Source: Eublepharis macularius (lineage: Eukaryota > Chordata > Lepidosauria > Squamata > Eublepharidae). Taken from it: DNA of 64,000 nt. Shown one piece after another: positions 11,294-22,798 of the stretch. The stretch lies in NCBI RefSeq assembly GCF_028583425.1, contig NC_072795.1, forward strand, positions 4,611,001 through 4,675,000. The letters are read 5' to 3'. The notes under the pieces are model-generated. The model saw nothing but the letters and a program-made list of their open reading frames with translations, ran no database searches and had not been told where the DNA came from. The translations under genes and the position numbers were made by a program. Numbering within the stretch: position 1 is the stretch's first letter; each line of letters starts with the position of its first letter.

Positions 11294-12177
11294 TTTGTGG
11301 GCAGCCAACTCGCCCGCTGCCCACCCACGTCAAGCGTATCATTGGCGGGCGGAACGCAGAGCCTGGTTTTTTCCCATGGCAAGCGCTAATCGTGGTGGAG
11401 GACACATCTCGGGTGCCCAACGACAGGTGGTTTGGTAGCGGAGCTCTTCTTTCCGAATCCTGGGTGCTGACCGCTGCCCACGTCCTTCGGTCCCAACGCA
11501 GGGACAACACCATCATCCCCGTCTCCAAGGAACACGTCACCGTCTACCTGGGCCTTCACGATGTCAGGAACAAGATGGATGCTGTCAACCGGACAGTCGA
11601 GAAGATTATTCTCCATGACGCCTTTGACATCCAGAACTACAACCATGATATCGCTTTGGTGAAGTTAAAAGAGAAGGTGGCCATGGGACCGTACGTGATG
11701 CCGGTTTGTATGCCACAGTTCGAACATGAGCTGGAAGGGCCTCATCCCAACACACTGGGCTTAGTGGCTGGTTGGGGCATCTCCAACCCCAACATCACGG
11801 TCGATGATGTCATGAGTTCAGGTATGAGGACCCTGTCAGATATCCTACAGTATGTAAAGCTGCCGGTCGTGCTCCACGCTGAGTGCAAGACGAGCTACGA
11901 ATCCCGCTCGGGGAACTACAGCGTCACCGAGAACATGTTCTGTGCGGGTTACTACGAAGGCGGGAAAGACACCTGCCTCGGAGACAGCGGGGGAGCATTC
12001 ATCATCCAAGACCTTGACAGCCAAAGGTGGGTGGCCCAAGGACTGGTCTCATGGGGTGGGCCAGAAGAATGCGGGAGCAAACAAGTCTACGGGGTTTACA
12101 CTAAGGTCTCCAACTACGTGGGCTGGCTCCAGGAGCAAACTGGATGGACCTTCACGAATCCTGATTTGAGGAGATGA
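11294..12177 (+). CDS. MASP1: MASP-3 serine protease domain, single terminal exon of MASP1
   Basis: One exon of 884 nt encodes the whole MASP-3-specific end, 294 residues to a TGA stop. It begins VCGQPTRPLP, has the activation cleavage site VKR/IIGG, and carries the chymotrypsin-fold triad: His in VLTAAHVL, Asp in YNHDIALVKL and Ser in CLGDSGGAF. The pocket Asp (GGKDTC) predicts trypsin-like cleavage after Arg or Lys. The catalytic Ser codon is AGC (11986-11988), and the Cys pair of the histidine loop is absent (GSGALL, TAAHV). Both are family traits of the intronless MASP-2/MASP-3 type. Likely N-glycosylation sites are NRT, NIT and NYS. In mammals MASP-3 activates pro-factor D; that role here is inferred from homology. 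The domain looks intact. The acceptor is TTTTTCCAG. Confidence 0.96.
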
Positions 12178-12730
12178 ATTGGGACGAGCGACCAGATCAA
12201 AGACGACGGATGGAACTGGAACTGCACCAAAGTTCCGATATATTGCAGGTGCTCCGAGGGTCTTTCTGGACCGTAATATATTTTTCCATGCTGCAAACGT
12301 GCAATGATTTTGAAAGGGAAAGGAGCAACCAACCGTCTTTCCTATAAGAAGTGTTTCTATTGTAGGAACATTTGATTTCCTGAATGCTCAAAGGGGCAAT
12401 GGAATGATGTTACTGGAACGTTGCCATTTCACACCCTACACTAGCATTTCATTGCAGCTGAGAGGATGAAATGCGGGTCCCTGTTGGACAGTGCTTATGA
12501 CATAAGTGGAAACCCAATTCTTCACCACTACCCCTTCCAGCGCCTGCACTGGGAACACGAAATACCTACGTGAGCCCCATATTGGCATCAGAGGAACATA
12601 GAAGTTTATGAATTAAGCCTGCAGTTTTGAGGAGAAGACAAAAGATCATAGCCAGCATTGGACTGGAGTACTGACAGGGAAATTAAGACTTCAAGGGAAC
12701 GATGTAGCCAAAAGTGAGCACTTCGAAGGG
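12178..12730 (+). other. MASP1: Probable MASP-3 3' UTR and flank
   Basis: Non-coding sequence follows the MASP-3 stop and contains no recognised repeat until a foldback element at about 12731. It should include the MASP-3 3' UTR. No clear AATAAA signal lies in this stretch; the nearest, at about 13121, is inside an L1 insertion, so the transcript end is undetermined. Confidence 0.45.
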
Positions 12731-12853
12731 CCAAGCTAAAAGTGACAGGTTACACTTGAATGGCAAGTGAACAGACTCACATGTGTTCTTTCCTGTTCAC
12801 TTGCACTCCACTTGTGCTCCACTCGAGTGTAATTCGTCACTTCTAGCTTGGCC
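12731..12853. mobile_element. Foldback MITE, GGGCCAAGCTA family
   Basis: Inverted ends GGGCCAAGCTAAAAGTGAC and GTCACTTCTAGCTTGGCCC enclose a GGCAAGTGAACAGACTC-type core. Relatives are at 43614-43804, 54837-54960 and 55362-55550. The target-site duplication is not clear. Confidence 0.65.
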
Positions 12854-12879
12854 CTAAGGGTGGCTCTAATTATGGGTTT

Positions 12880-13665
12880 TTACTTGGGCGAGTAGTCGTT
12901 TTAAAGTGGTCTGCCGTCACACCGCAGCTGCAGAGAACTGCTTCTTTTTTAAAAACAAAAATTATTTTAAAAGTTTTTCTTAACAATATAACAATAACAT
13001 AACAAAACAACTACTCTGGACAGTATTAATATATAGTCATAAACAGTTCAAGCAATAACTTTAACAGTGGTAGGTATATGGTTGTCTAAAAGAAAAAGAA
13101 TAGCTTGCATTCATCGGCATAATAAATTGCCATAATTTTAAATGCGTCTGCAACCGACTTCTAACGTTCATTATGGTGTCCGGTAAACTCTAAAAAGGGC
13201 CACCCTCTCTCGTAAAAGTTGGACTGGAAGTTTTCAGCCGTTGAGCTGCGATCTGTGATCTTTCCCATTGTGAAAAATTCCCGCATTTTATTGAACCATG
13301 GCTGAACTGCTTCTTTTTTAAAAAAGGAGAGCTCAAACGAGTTCAGAACGGTGCCTCAACGGGAGGGAAAGCGCCTGCCTCTCCCACAAACCACTTCCCT
13401 GAACGGAAACAGCATATCAAGGGGAGAGTTATGTGCACAGATTCTATACGTAGAGCTGCAAAATCAACAAAATAACCCCCCTTGCATGCAGCTTTCATGG
13501 GAGAAAACAGCATTGGGGGGAGGGCAGGAGCCTTTCCAATCCCAGTGGTGCCCTTCTGTGCCCCTTTTAGCTCTCCTTTTTTAAAAAGAAGCAGTTGCCC
13601 TCAGCTGCTGTGTGGCTGCACAGAGAACCTTAAAACAAGCCTACACCTGTGTAGAAACCTATAAT
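12880..13665. mobile_element. Foldback element split by an L1 insertion
   Basis: Arms read CTGCTTCTTTTTTAAAAAAG with GAGAGCT (13305-13333) and AGCTCTCC then TTTTTTAAAAAGAAGCAG (about 13569-13597). The outer CAGCTG and ACACCGCAG sequences are also mirrored. A half copy lies at about 7985-8070. The left arm is interrupted by the L1 at 12955-13303. Confidence 0.6.
12955..13303 (-). mobile_element. 5'-truncated L1 insertion with 20-bp target-site duplication
   Basis: GAACTGCTTCTTTTTTAAAA occurs at 12935-12954 and again at 13304-13323. On the minus strand the insert encodes MREFFTMGKITDRSSTAENF and ERGWPFLEF, like the C-terminal end of L1 ORF2, followed by an A-rich tail. The duplication and truncation are hallmarks of target-primed reverse transcription. 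Confidence 0.65.
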
Positions 13666-14632
13666 CTAGAGCTGCCCACTGATTGAAATGCTAACCTCTA
13701 TCCCTTAGAAATCAATGCCATTTCGCACATTATGCACCAGCCAACCCAGATTTCCCAACAAGGTAGCCCTCAACAGGGAATGGCAACCAGCCACGACCAT
13801 TTGATGAATGTGCCTGTTTGAAACAGGTCTTTTCAAATACCTATTTATCACTTCTGCATATTTTAGAGGTGCCCTTTCACATCTTAAAAAACCCTGCCCA
13901 GGAATTTTCATCAGATACCGGCGCTCAGAGCAAAATAAATTCAATGAATAATATGTTCTAATTTCCACATCCTAGCAGTGGATTGTACAATATTGTAATG
14001 TTTTGACCCTGACGAATGACGAAAAGTCCTGTGTAACTCAAAAGCTTGCATACCTTTCCACTATCAAAGTTCAATATAAAAGAATCCCCTTTTTATTTCG
14101 TACAAGTGGGTTTCTTTTCACGGCAAGGCTGGGGGATTTTCCTTCATGATTTTAAACCTTATAAACACTCCCAGGCTGATAAACATAATTTGCAAAAGGA
14201 GCTGGGGTGGGTTCTGCCTGAGGGCTTTGCCCCACATGGCCAGCAGGATCCCCCCTCCCCTTTTAAGGACCTCCAAACAGCATTGTGCATATTCCAGACA
14301 TGACTCATGTAGCCCCTGAGGCTTTCTCTAAGCCCCTGGGGCTTTCTCTAAAAAAGGGCAAAGGAACAACCTCCTTTGCTCCAGCCTAAAGGGGAAATGG
14401 TGGGATGGCTGAAGAGAGGGCCTCTTTGTGGATGCTCCACCTACAACCAATCTGGCGTGGGAGAAGAGTTGAGCTTTGCCTTCAAAATGGTGGAACTAAC
14501 CTCCGTTTTTCTCTACCACCTCCTCTTTTACCTTTTAACTGGCATCATTGTTTTGTTTTGTTTGTTCCCAGCTAAGCCACAGTGTTCCTTTAACCATGGC
14601 TCAGCTATGAAGGGAGAAAGGGGGAACTGCCA
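13666..14632 (+). other. MASP1 intron between MASP-3 and MASP-1 exons, unassigned part
   Basis: No exon or clear repeat is recognised. Short open frames here overlap nothing conserved. Confidence 0.45.
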
Positions 14633-14852
14633 GAGTTGCCAACCTCCAGGTGGTAGCTGGAGATCTATTCGAATCACAACTGATCTCCAGGCAACAGAGA
14701 CCAGTTCCCCTGGAGAAAACGGCTGCTCTGAAGGGTGTACTCTATGGCATTATACCCCACTGAGGCCCCTCCCCAAACCCCACCCTCTCCAGGACCCACC
14801 GCCCCCAAGTCTCCTGGAATTTCCCAACCTGGACCTGGCAACCCTAAGAACT
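14633..14852. mobile_element. GTTGCCAA-type TIR element with 8-bp duplication
   Basis: A whole copy from AGAGTTGCCAACCTCCAGG to CTGGACCTGGCAACCCTAA, with GAACTGCC on both sides, an hAT-sized duplication. The family is the commonest repeat in the window. It matches itself at 6743, 8588, 35353, 37382, 54186, 58352 and 62490. Confidence 0.7.
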
Positions 14853-15424
14853 GCCCGGCAAGGAGAAGTGATTGCCACCACTTTGGCACTGAAGCAAAAA
14901 ATCGCAAGAAGGAAGATGGTTGGTGTGGCACAGCAGGGACCTCATGGGGGTGCATGTGTACCTACCCTGTGCCCACCAGCCTCCACCCCATTCACTACTG
15001 CTTCTGCAGAACGCGTGCCATTTCCTGATATTGTGCGGAATGCCCCCCTCCCCACTCCCCGGTCTTCCTCGGTGTCCATAAGGCAAAAACACTCGGGTGT
15101 TCTTCATCAGCTTGCCTGAATAGAGTTCAATGCAAGAAGAAATCAGGCACAGAAACGATCCAGAGAAAGAGGTCTCGACTTATAATATGTGCTTGGGAAA
15201 AAATACTCCTGGCTTTGTTACATATTTAAGAGCTATTATGCTGGTAAGGATTTTGTACTTTTGTTTTATAGTATGCCCAATATTTTGTATTATGATGACC
15301 CTTTGTGGAACAGGAATAAAACTATTGTTACATACAAATCTCTGTTTGTCCAAAGCGCTGTCAAAGATGCTCCTTATCATTTAAAAAATAAGATGGTTGC
15401 ACCACTGATCATTATAAGAACATC

Positions 15425-15928
15425 CAGCGGTGTAGCGTGGGTTAGGGGCGCCCGGGACAGGAGATGGTGCCCCTGCCCCTGTGTGCACGCGGGAAGTGCA
15501 TGCGCGCTCCTCACTTCTGTGATGTCATTGCACAGGGGCGTGCCCCACCCCGAGCGCTCCTGCAGTTGGGGCCGATCACCTCTCCACCCCTTACCATTTT
15601 GCCACAACTGCCCACACCATCGCCGGGTGCCGACTTGATGGCAGCAGGGCGGACGGCTGCGGTGAAGAGGTAAGAGGTGGGGGAGGCTAGCAGCCCAAAC
15701 TGCAGGGGCACTTGGGGGGGGCAGGTCATCTGCCACACTGCCTGCTGTACCGCCGGGGCACCCGGCTCGCTGGGCACCAAGCTGGTGGTGGCGGTGTGGG
15801 CGGCTGCAGTGAAGGAGCGGAAAGGTGGGCAGGAGCGCTCCCAGGGAGGGACCGTGGATGTGGCGCCTCCTCAAAATTTTGTGCCTGGGATGGTTGCCCC
15901 CCCTGCTCCCCCTCATGCTGTGCCACTG
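15425..15928. mobile_element. GC-rich non-autonomous hAT-like element
   Basis: A 504-bp element from CAGCGGTGTAGCGTGGG to CATGCTGTGCCACTG, with a perfect 8-bp duplication AGAACATC (15417-15424, 15929-15936). CG-rich interior, no transposase frame. Confidence 0.8.
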
Positions 15929-16137
15929 AGAACATCCACACTACAAACTTTCAACACTCTTAGCACTGAAATGATTTCAGCACTCAAAGTCCATTTGGGA
16001 ATCTGAAGTTGCACATTCCAAATACACGATCAGATTTCTGCGCAAAGAGATTTTAACTGACACGAAGAAATCAGCACCTGAGTCCAAAAACTCAGACATT
16101 GAATTGATGTGAAGAAAGAGCATATACTTCTGACATT

Positions 16138-16205
16138 TCATAGAATCACAGGGTTGGAAGGTACCTCCAGGGTCATCTAGTCCAACCCCATTTATTAGGT
16201 CCAAA
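16138..16205 (-). mobile_element. CR1 LINE 3' terminus
   Basis: TCATAGAATCACAGGGTTGG and GGTCATCTAGTCCAACCCC are the diagnostic antisense 3' end of CR1. Only the last 70 bp are present. Confidence 0.85.
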
Positions 16206-16359
16206 CTACATATGACTTTTTTCAATGAGTTGGGTCTGCGTTCCCGGGATCCGATTCTCGTTCCTCACATTGGGGTCTTTGGCCTTTTCCCCGCAACAGT
16301 ACTTTGCTGCTGCCACTCCAAGCAGTGGCAGGAGAAAAATAAAACCCTGGCATCCGGTC

Positions 16360-18057
16360 TGCCGCTATGTCACTTCCGGGGAAAATCCATCAGTGATGTA
16401 GGGATGCTCTAGCGATCACCAGAAACTCTATCCAGCGATTCCTAGAGCTACTTTATGTCTAGGGTTGCCGGGCCTTCTGCCCCCGCCAGCAAGCGGCAGC
16501 GGAAGAAAAATCATTTTAAAAAACAGTAACAACACTGACATCATTAGTCCACTTCCAAACAGGATTTCCAGTTGCCTGCTGAGAGTTTGCCCCAAGATTG
16601 TAAACCCCTCACCACAGTGATCTGCCACCAGCCGCCAACCCTGGTAAGTGTGCAGCGGGCACGCTCTCACCAAGGCACGATGATGTCACTTTCTCAAGTG
16701 CTGTTATCGCACCAGTGGTGGGCATGCTCATGAACCTCACAGGGGCTGAATTGGCCCCGCACATTTCCTGGGAGGGAAATGGACCTTCTCATAGTGTCAC
16801 AGGATCAGCCATGGTGGGAAGCAGTGCCCTGGAGCATCCTGTCAGGTCTGGTATGGATTGGTGGCAGGTTTGCTGCATCAAGCTGTAGTCTGGCTCCAGT
16901 GAGTACAGCTTTCCTATGTCATGGGGCAAAGTCATTTGCCTAGGGGACCCAAGCCCTTGAGCTGTCCCTGTATCCAACCGTCTGTGGGCTTTCTGGACTG
17001 AAGCCTGCCCCCTCCCACTGCAACCCACCCTACAGGAGGGTATAAGGACCTTGCAAAGCGACTCTATTTCCAGGTACAACCTGAAAGTGACAAAGGGTAG
17101 CTCTAGGAAACACTGGAAGATCTGTGGTTTTACTATAGAGTTTCTGGCAATTCCTAGAGCTACCCTTTGTCACTTCCAGGTTGTACCCAGAAGAGACATA
17201 GCAGCACCGGTGACATAGTTGATGTCACCCCCTCCCACTGGTTGCCAGGCTCAGCCTGTCAACTTTATTCATGTCGCTTACAGGTTTTCCCTGAAAGTAA
17301 CGTAGCAGCTCCTACTAGATCATGCCCTTCTCATGTTCGTTTCTCCAGTTTGCTAGGTACGGTGTGGCAATCCTGTTTGGGCCTGATTTGGGTCAGGTCA
17401 ATAACTTCCCACCAGGGCTATTTGGGCTTAGGAAAACAGCATGGGGAAGGCAGGAGCCCCTCCTCCCCCGATGACACAGTCCTGAGCCAAATCAGGACCA
17501 CACAAGCTTTAAAAAATGACATTCCTTGTAGCAGTGTCTGTGGGGAAATCAAGTAAGATCCAGAGAATCTGGACTCTCCTTGTTAAAAAAAAAATTAATT
17601 TGGCCTTTCAACACCGTATTAGCCTGAACCAATCATAATACTTTTCTTTCAAGAAACTGGGTTGGATCTGGACTAAATTTTCTATCAGAAGATCACCAGT
17701 TTCCTGTGTCCTCCATCCCACAGCTGCCTAGCTACCTCCACAAAATCCTGTTCCCGAGGGACTGGGAACAGCACAAGAGGGATCAGCAGTGGGAAGGAAG
17801 AAGAGTGGACATTGCCTTTTGAGTCCAGAACCAAGCCATCAAGGTGGAAATGAGACCATCTAATCCAATACCCTGCCTCGTAAGCCACTGCAGTTACCAG
17901 AACCATCACTCGTCCACATTGTCCTCGTGTTTTACCCCTTCCAGGACTCAAAACAGCTTGTGGAGCCAATTTTTACCCAAAAAAATGAGATAAAAAAAAT
18001 CCTTCCCTAACACTGCAACCTTGATTCAAATCATCCTAGACACAGACAAGGCAGCTT
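16360..18057. other. Diverged CACTTCC-rich repeats and unassigned intron
   Basis: Two related blocks (about 16360-16480 and 17070-17190) share GTCACTTCC, CAGAAACTCT / TAGAGTTTCTG and ATTCCTAGAGCTAC. Similar blocks recur at 31085-31205 and 53980-54095. The family is not identified. The rest is intron with no recognised feature. Confidence 0.4.

Positions 18058-18115
<58 letters not shown>
18058..18115. repeat. (AATC)n microsatellite
   Basis: About 14 perfect tetranucleotide units of TCAA. Confidence 0.95.
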
Positions 18116-18116
<1 letters not shown>

Positions 18117-18132
18117 CAGACACACAGACAGT

Positions 18133-18382
18133 AAAGAGTCCAGTAGCACCTTAAAGACTAACCAACTTTATTATAGCATAAGCTTTCCAGAACCACAGCT
18201 CTCTTCATCAGATGCATCATCAGCTTTCAAGAACCACATGATGCATCTAACGATGCATCTGACGAAGAGAGCTGCAGTTCTCGAAAGCTTATGCTACAAT
18301 AAAGTTGGTTAGTCTTAAAGGTGCTATTAGACTCTTTATTATTTTGCTACTTCAAACTAACATGGCTAATTCCTCTGGATCT
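18133..18382. repeat. Palindromic interspersed repeat
   Basis: Inverted arms read AGAGTCCAGTAGCACCTTAA and TTAAAGGTGCTATTAGACTCT, with AGCATAAGCTTTC / GAAAGCTTATGCT inside and the right end TAACATGGCTAATTCCTCTGG. Whole or partial copies are at 1, 21485, 24605, 25047, 35570, 54535, 58999 and 62993. Non-coding; family not named with certainty. Confidence 0.75.
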
Positions 18383-19169
18383 ATGACCATAGACACACAC
18401 TCAGAGGCACACACACATTGAGAAATCTATTCATCCCAGTACAGGGAATAATTGGGGTTAATTGAACGGGGGATAAGGGCGTGCCATTGCATTAGGATCT
18501 TTATGAAGTCTTTCCCCAGCTGCCTCATACATTACTTTGCCTTCTTATTAAACTGTCTAGCATCTTCCCCCTCCCCCCCCCATCATTCATGCAGCCACAC
18601 AGCACTCATATCCCTCCCTAAACAAACCAAAGCTCTGCCATTCAAATCCAGCCTGAATATAAGATACCTAACCAATGTACGGCCTTGTGCTCTCAGCTCA
18701 TGGATGGAATGCTTAAGTGGAGACTCTCTCCTCTGACCTTAAAGCTTTCTGTGTTGCTTATGAGAGAAAGTGTTATATGTTTTGCAAGTGTCCTACACTC
18801 AGTCATGAAAGAGTTAAATTGTTATTCTGTTTGATTAGTCAGATAGCTAGTTAGCGTAGGAACACTTAGGCATCGAGTAAAAGTTCCTGCCAGAGAAAGT
18901 GGGAGTCTTTAGTCTTAATGAGGGAATCTAGGAATGTCTATTGGATGAGCTGATGTATTGGGGGCGGGGGCGCAATTAGCTAGCAACATATCCTAAGGTT
19001 TTATTTATTCTTCGTTCACTTCAGTTCACTTCTCTTTGCCGTCTGTTCTATGTTCCGTTTAAGTCTCTAAGTTTCTCTCTCTAGTAACCAATCTAGCTAT
19101 CAAGATGTAGTCAGAGTTTGTTGTTTTTCCTACCAAATATACCCTTTTTACCCTGTTATGTAGTAAAGT
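18383..19169 (+). other. MASP1 intron, unassigned
   Basis: No exon is seen. The stretch from about 18780 to 19145 has a base pattern that could be an old dispersed repeat, but I cannot place it in a family. Confidence 0.4.
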
Positions 19170-19432
19170 AATAATAATAATAATAACAACAACATTCGAT
19201 TTATATACTGCCCTTTAGGACAATTTAATGCCCGCTCAGAGCAGTTTACAAAGTATGTCATTATTATCCCCACAATAATCACCCTGTGAGGTTGGTGGGG
19301 CTGAGAGAGCTCTGAGAGAGCTGTGCCTAGCCCAAGGCCACCCAGATGGATTCAAGTGGCGGAGTGGGGAATCAAACCCGGCTCTCCAGATTAGAGTCCT
19401 GCGCTTTTAACCACTACACCAAACTGGCTCTC
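19170..19432 (-). mobile_element. tRNA-derived SINE
   Basis: On the minus strand: GAGCCAGTTTGGTGTAGTGG, GGGTTTGATTCCCC, then a tail ending in AAC and AAT repeats. Same family as 5355-5625. Confidence 0.8.
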
Positions 19433-20234
19433 AAATATTTTTATAGAGCTAGAACCACAAAAGTCTGTCTACTTATTTCCACTGTGCTAATATCACACTC
19501 TGCTACTCTGCTAACTTATGGGTGGTGCACCCCCAACAGAAAGCTATCACCAAGAAGTATGATTTAGGGATTCTTAGGTCAAAACCAGACAGCTGAATTG
19601 ATCTCGGGCTAAGTCAGGTGGTTGGTTCACCTAGCTCTGTGCTGTCTGTTTTAACTAGCAATGATTCTCCCACGTCTCAGGCAGTTTTTTTTCCAACACC
19701 CTTTCAGTGGAGCTGCTGGGAAATCAACCCTTTGCGCTTCTGCATGCAAAGGAGACGTTGTAGCACAACTGATTCCAGTAGTGTAGGCCGGTTGGTCTAT
19801 TGCAACAAAGGCCAAAAAAGGAAACTTGCGGCACTTTGAAGATGGAAAGTATTTTCAATGGAAAGGCATGTGTGGGTTCGATGCTTCTTCTGTGCCAGAC
19901 GGTGAAGGGAAACTTTCGGGAGCAGCTGCCACAAGGGAAGCATCCCACTTATCACACCCAAGGGAGAGATCTCTGCAAATCAACAAGCGGCATTAGAGCT
20001 CCAGAAAACATCGCCATGAAATGCTCTTCTGTATTTTATGGCAAAGAGGAGGGTGGGACGACCAGTGGGCGGAAAAGCAGTAAGATGTTGTCGCTCCCCA
20101 GGCGTTCCTGGCTCGCAGGGATACTTCCTCCTGTTGTGTTTTTGATTTCGACTGCCCCAGTTTCACAACAATATGCTTAGGAGGACTAAGCTGTGGCTAA
20201 GTCCGGCTATTAGGGGAAGAGCAGGGAAGGGAGC

Positions 20235-21022
20235 GCCCTGACCTGGATAGCCCAGGTGAGCCTGATCTCATCAGGTCTCAGAAGCTAAACAGGATCGACC
20301 TTGGTTAGTAATTGGATGGGAGACCTCCAACGAAGACCAGTGTGGCAGAGGCAGGCAATGGCAAACCCCCTATGAATATCTCTTGTCCATACATGCATAT
20401 TGTCTGCAGTAGCCTCTACCTTGCCCTGACCTGGATAGCCCAGGTGAGCCTCTCAGAAGCTAAACAGGATTGACCTTGGTTAGTAATTGGATGGGCTACT
20501 GAACTTGGGAATGGAAGATGTTCCAATGCAGTACAGAACATTGATATAGAAGAATTTGAATGTGCTTAGAATAAGTGATACAATATATATAAGATTTAGA
20601 AAATTATAGTCAAGAGTAATTTGAGTAATAAGATGGGTTAGGGGTTGGAAAGCTGTTGGAAGTCAATAAGGAGGGGGGAAAGGGTGGGGGCTAAAAAAAA
20701 AAGTTAGTAATTGGATGGGAGACTTCCAACAAAGACCAGGGTTGCAGAGGCAGGCAATGGCAAACCACCTCTGAATATCTCTTGTCCATACATGCATATT
20801 GTCTGCAGTAGCCCCTACCTTGCCCTGACCTGGGTAGCCCAGGTGAGCCTGATCTCATCAGATCTCAGAAGCTAAGCAGGGTCTGGCCTTGTTTGGTAAT
20901 TGGATGGGAGACCTCCAACGAAGACCAGGGTTGCAGAGGCAGGCAATGGCAAACCTCCTCTGTTAGTTTCTTGCCATGAAACTTACTATAAGTCAGCTAT
21001 GACTTGAGGGCACTCTTCAAAT
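20235..21022 (+). mobile_element. Tandem array of three 5S-rRNA-derived SINE units
   Basis: Three units start GCCCTGACCTGG at 20235, 20423 and 20822. Each carries 5S rRNA-like sequence: CTGATCTCATCAG, CTCAGAAGCTAA, and GGATGGGAGAC, which match the 5S internal promoter. Only the last runs into the ATAAGTCAGCTATGACTTGA tail shared with BovB. The second lacks about 14 nt near GATCTCATC and is split by an L1 (20496-20702). These are SINEs, not functional 5S genes. The composition fits the 5S-Sauria SINE group. Confidence 0.75.
20496..20702 (+). mobile_element. 5'-truncated L1 3' end inserted in a 5S SINE
   Basis: A 207-bp insert with an A-rich 3' end, bounded by the 17-bp duplication GTTAGTAATTGGATGGG (20479-20495, 20703-20719). 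The sequence (GGTTGGAAAGCTGTTGGAAG, then G-rich, then poly-A) resembles the 3' UTR of lizard L1. Confidence 0.75.
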
Positions 21023-21484
21023 CCAGGGGAGGGAGCACAGGTCCTTGTCAGTAGAGGGGAGCAACAGGCAGGACGGGTGAGACTCGGAAGCAAAGGTGGG
21101 AGAGGTAGATGTGGGAGAGGTATATGCCTCTGGAAAGGTGGGAGAGGTATATGCCTCTGGAAATTATTAAGGAAGTCAAATCAGGAGTATGTTCGGGTGG
21201 GGACGGGAGCCACATTACTCTGAAATAGAACAGCAGGATTTGATTCCAGGGGCATCTGAAGAAGAGAGCTTTGACTCTCGAAAGTCCATACGCTGAAAAT
21301 TTTGTGCATTTCTAAGGTACCACTGGATTCAAATCCTGCTGTGGCTAAATGGCAAGTCTGAATATTTCTCATTACACAGCGCCAAAGGTCTAAGTGGTTC
21401 GCAGGGTGGCAGCTACACCTGGCGAAGGGAGCTTTGATTCTCAAACGCTCATACCCTGGAAATCTATCAAGCTGGGTAGCTGTG

Positions 21485-21735
21485 TTAGTCTGTCTGTAGC
21501 AGTAGGAAAGAGCAAGAGTCCAGTAGCACCTATAAGACTAACAAGGTTTGTGGTAGGGTGTGAGCTTTCATGAGCCACAACTCACTTCTTCACAAAAGCT
21601 CATACCCTACCACAAATTTTTAAAGTCTTATAGGTGCTACTGGACCTTGGTAATCTAGTTGGTCTCTAAGGTGCTACCAGACTCAAATCTTGCTCTCCTA
21701 CTACAGACAAACATGGCTACCCACCAAATAAGGAG
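21485..21735. repeat. Palindromic interspersed repeat, related variant
   Basis: AGAGTCCAGTAGCACCTATAAG and CTTATAGGTGCTACTGGACC arms meet around CATACCCTACCACAAA. Sister partial copies lie at 24605-24705 and 25047-25145. Confidence 0.6.
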
Positions 21736-21859
21736 TCAATGTACTTACACTGGCATAAGTAGCTACCTTCCTCGCCCAACTTTGCTTAGAGGCACCCAGG
21801 TAGCCAGTTAAGATTTGGATCTCCCTCCTCTTAAACCATGCCTTTCCCCTCTGCTTCAG

Positions 21860-21994
21860 TGTGTGGGAAACCAAGGTTTTCACGAAGCCTCCTGGCCCGT
21901 ATTGCTAATGGACGCTACGCCCAAAGAGGGATTTCTCCATGGATCGCCATGCTGCACAGGAACGGGCGCCCCTTCTGCGGAGGATCGCTCCTAG
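21860..21994 (+). CDS. MASP1: MASP-1 protease domain, exon 1 of 6
   Basis: The exon reads VCGKPRFSRSLLAR/IANGRYAQRG and ends PFCGGSLLG. It includes the Cys that pairs with the light chain, the activation bond after Arg (LLAR/IANG; human has MAR/IFNG), and the first Cys of the histidine loop. The acceptor is CTGCTTCAG and the donor GTAAGA, with phase 1 at both ends. Together the six MASP-1 exons encode 264 residues, about the usual length of this domain. Confidence 0.95.
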   Translation, partial: CVGNQGFHEASWPVLLMDATPKEGFLHGSPCCTGTGAPSAEDRS

Positions 21995-22102
21995 GTAAGA
22001 CCCTCTTGGAATTAGCTGGATTAGAAGACAACGTTTTGAAATGGAACATTCCCATCCATTCCATAGTTTTGTATTCTCTAAGGCCCCCTGGGAGAGGGGG
22101 GA

Positions 22103-22361
22103 TAATAATAACAATAACAACATTTGATTTATATACTGCCCTTCAGGACAACTTAACATCCACTCACAACAGTTTACGAAGTGTGTTATAATTATCCCGA
22201 CACAATCACCCTGTGAGGAGGGTGGAACTGAGAGAGCTCTGAAAGAGCTGTGACTGAATCAAGGTCACACAACTGGCTTCAAGCAGATGAGCAGGGAATC
22301 AAACCTGGCTCTCCAGATGATAGTCCTGCTGCTCTTAACCACTGCACCAAACTGGCTCTCA
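22103..22361 (-). mobile_element. tRNA-derived SINE
   Basis: Same family as 5355-5625, with head at 22361 (minus: GAGCCAGTTTGGTGCAGTGG) and an AAT/AAC tail. Lies in the intron between MASP-1 protease exons 1 and 2. Confidence 0.78.
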
Positions 22362-22404
22362 GGGGATGCCCCTTGCTGTAGCATTACTGCTCCATGCAAC
22401 AGGT

Positions 22405-22647
22405 TATCCATCACTCTATTTACTCCATTTATATCCTGTCCTTTTCCCCCAGTGGGGATCCAAAGCACCTCACATTGTTCCCCTCTCCTCCATTGTATCC
22501 TTACAGCAACCCTGCGAGGTAGGTTAGGCAGAGAGTATGGGACTGGCCCAAGGTCACCTGGTGAGTTTCCATGGCAGAGCGAGGATTCAAACCTGGGATT
22601 TCTAGATCCTAGTCCCGCAGTCTAACCACTTCACCACACTGGCTGCA
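22405..22647 (-). mobile_element. tRNA-derived SINE, second family
   Basis: On the minus strand: CAGTGTGGTGAAGTGGTTAG and CAGGTTTGAATCCTCG (A- and B-box-like), then CCAGGTGACCTTGGGCCAGT and CCTAACCTACCTCGCAGG. Confidence 0.7.
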
Positions 22648-22798
22648 TTGAAGGCGAATGCTTCGGGTGACCCTGCACATCTTTGTATCTTTTTGAATGG
22701 CCTTGCTCCATCAATGGTTGAAAACCCAACCTTGATACCTGAGATCCCTAAAAGCAGTATTCTTTGAAGGGACAATTAGCTTTTTACTTGTTTCCCAG

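Noticed and set aside
14376-15119. A 247-residue open frame
   Set aside because: It runs through a GTTGCCAA-type repeat and its hydrophobic start resembles no protein I know.
20235-21022. Functional 5S rRNA genes
   Set aside because: The 5S-like part is partial and diverged, lacks a clean terminator, and is followed by SINE sequence.
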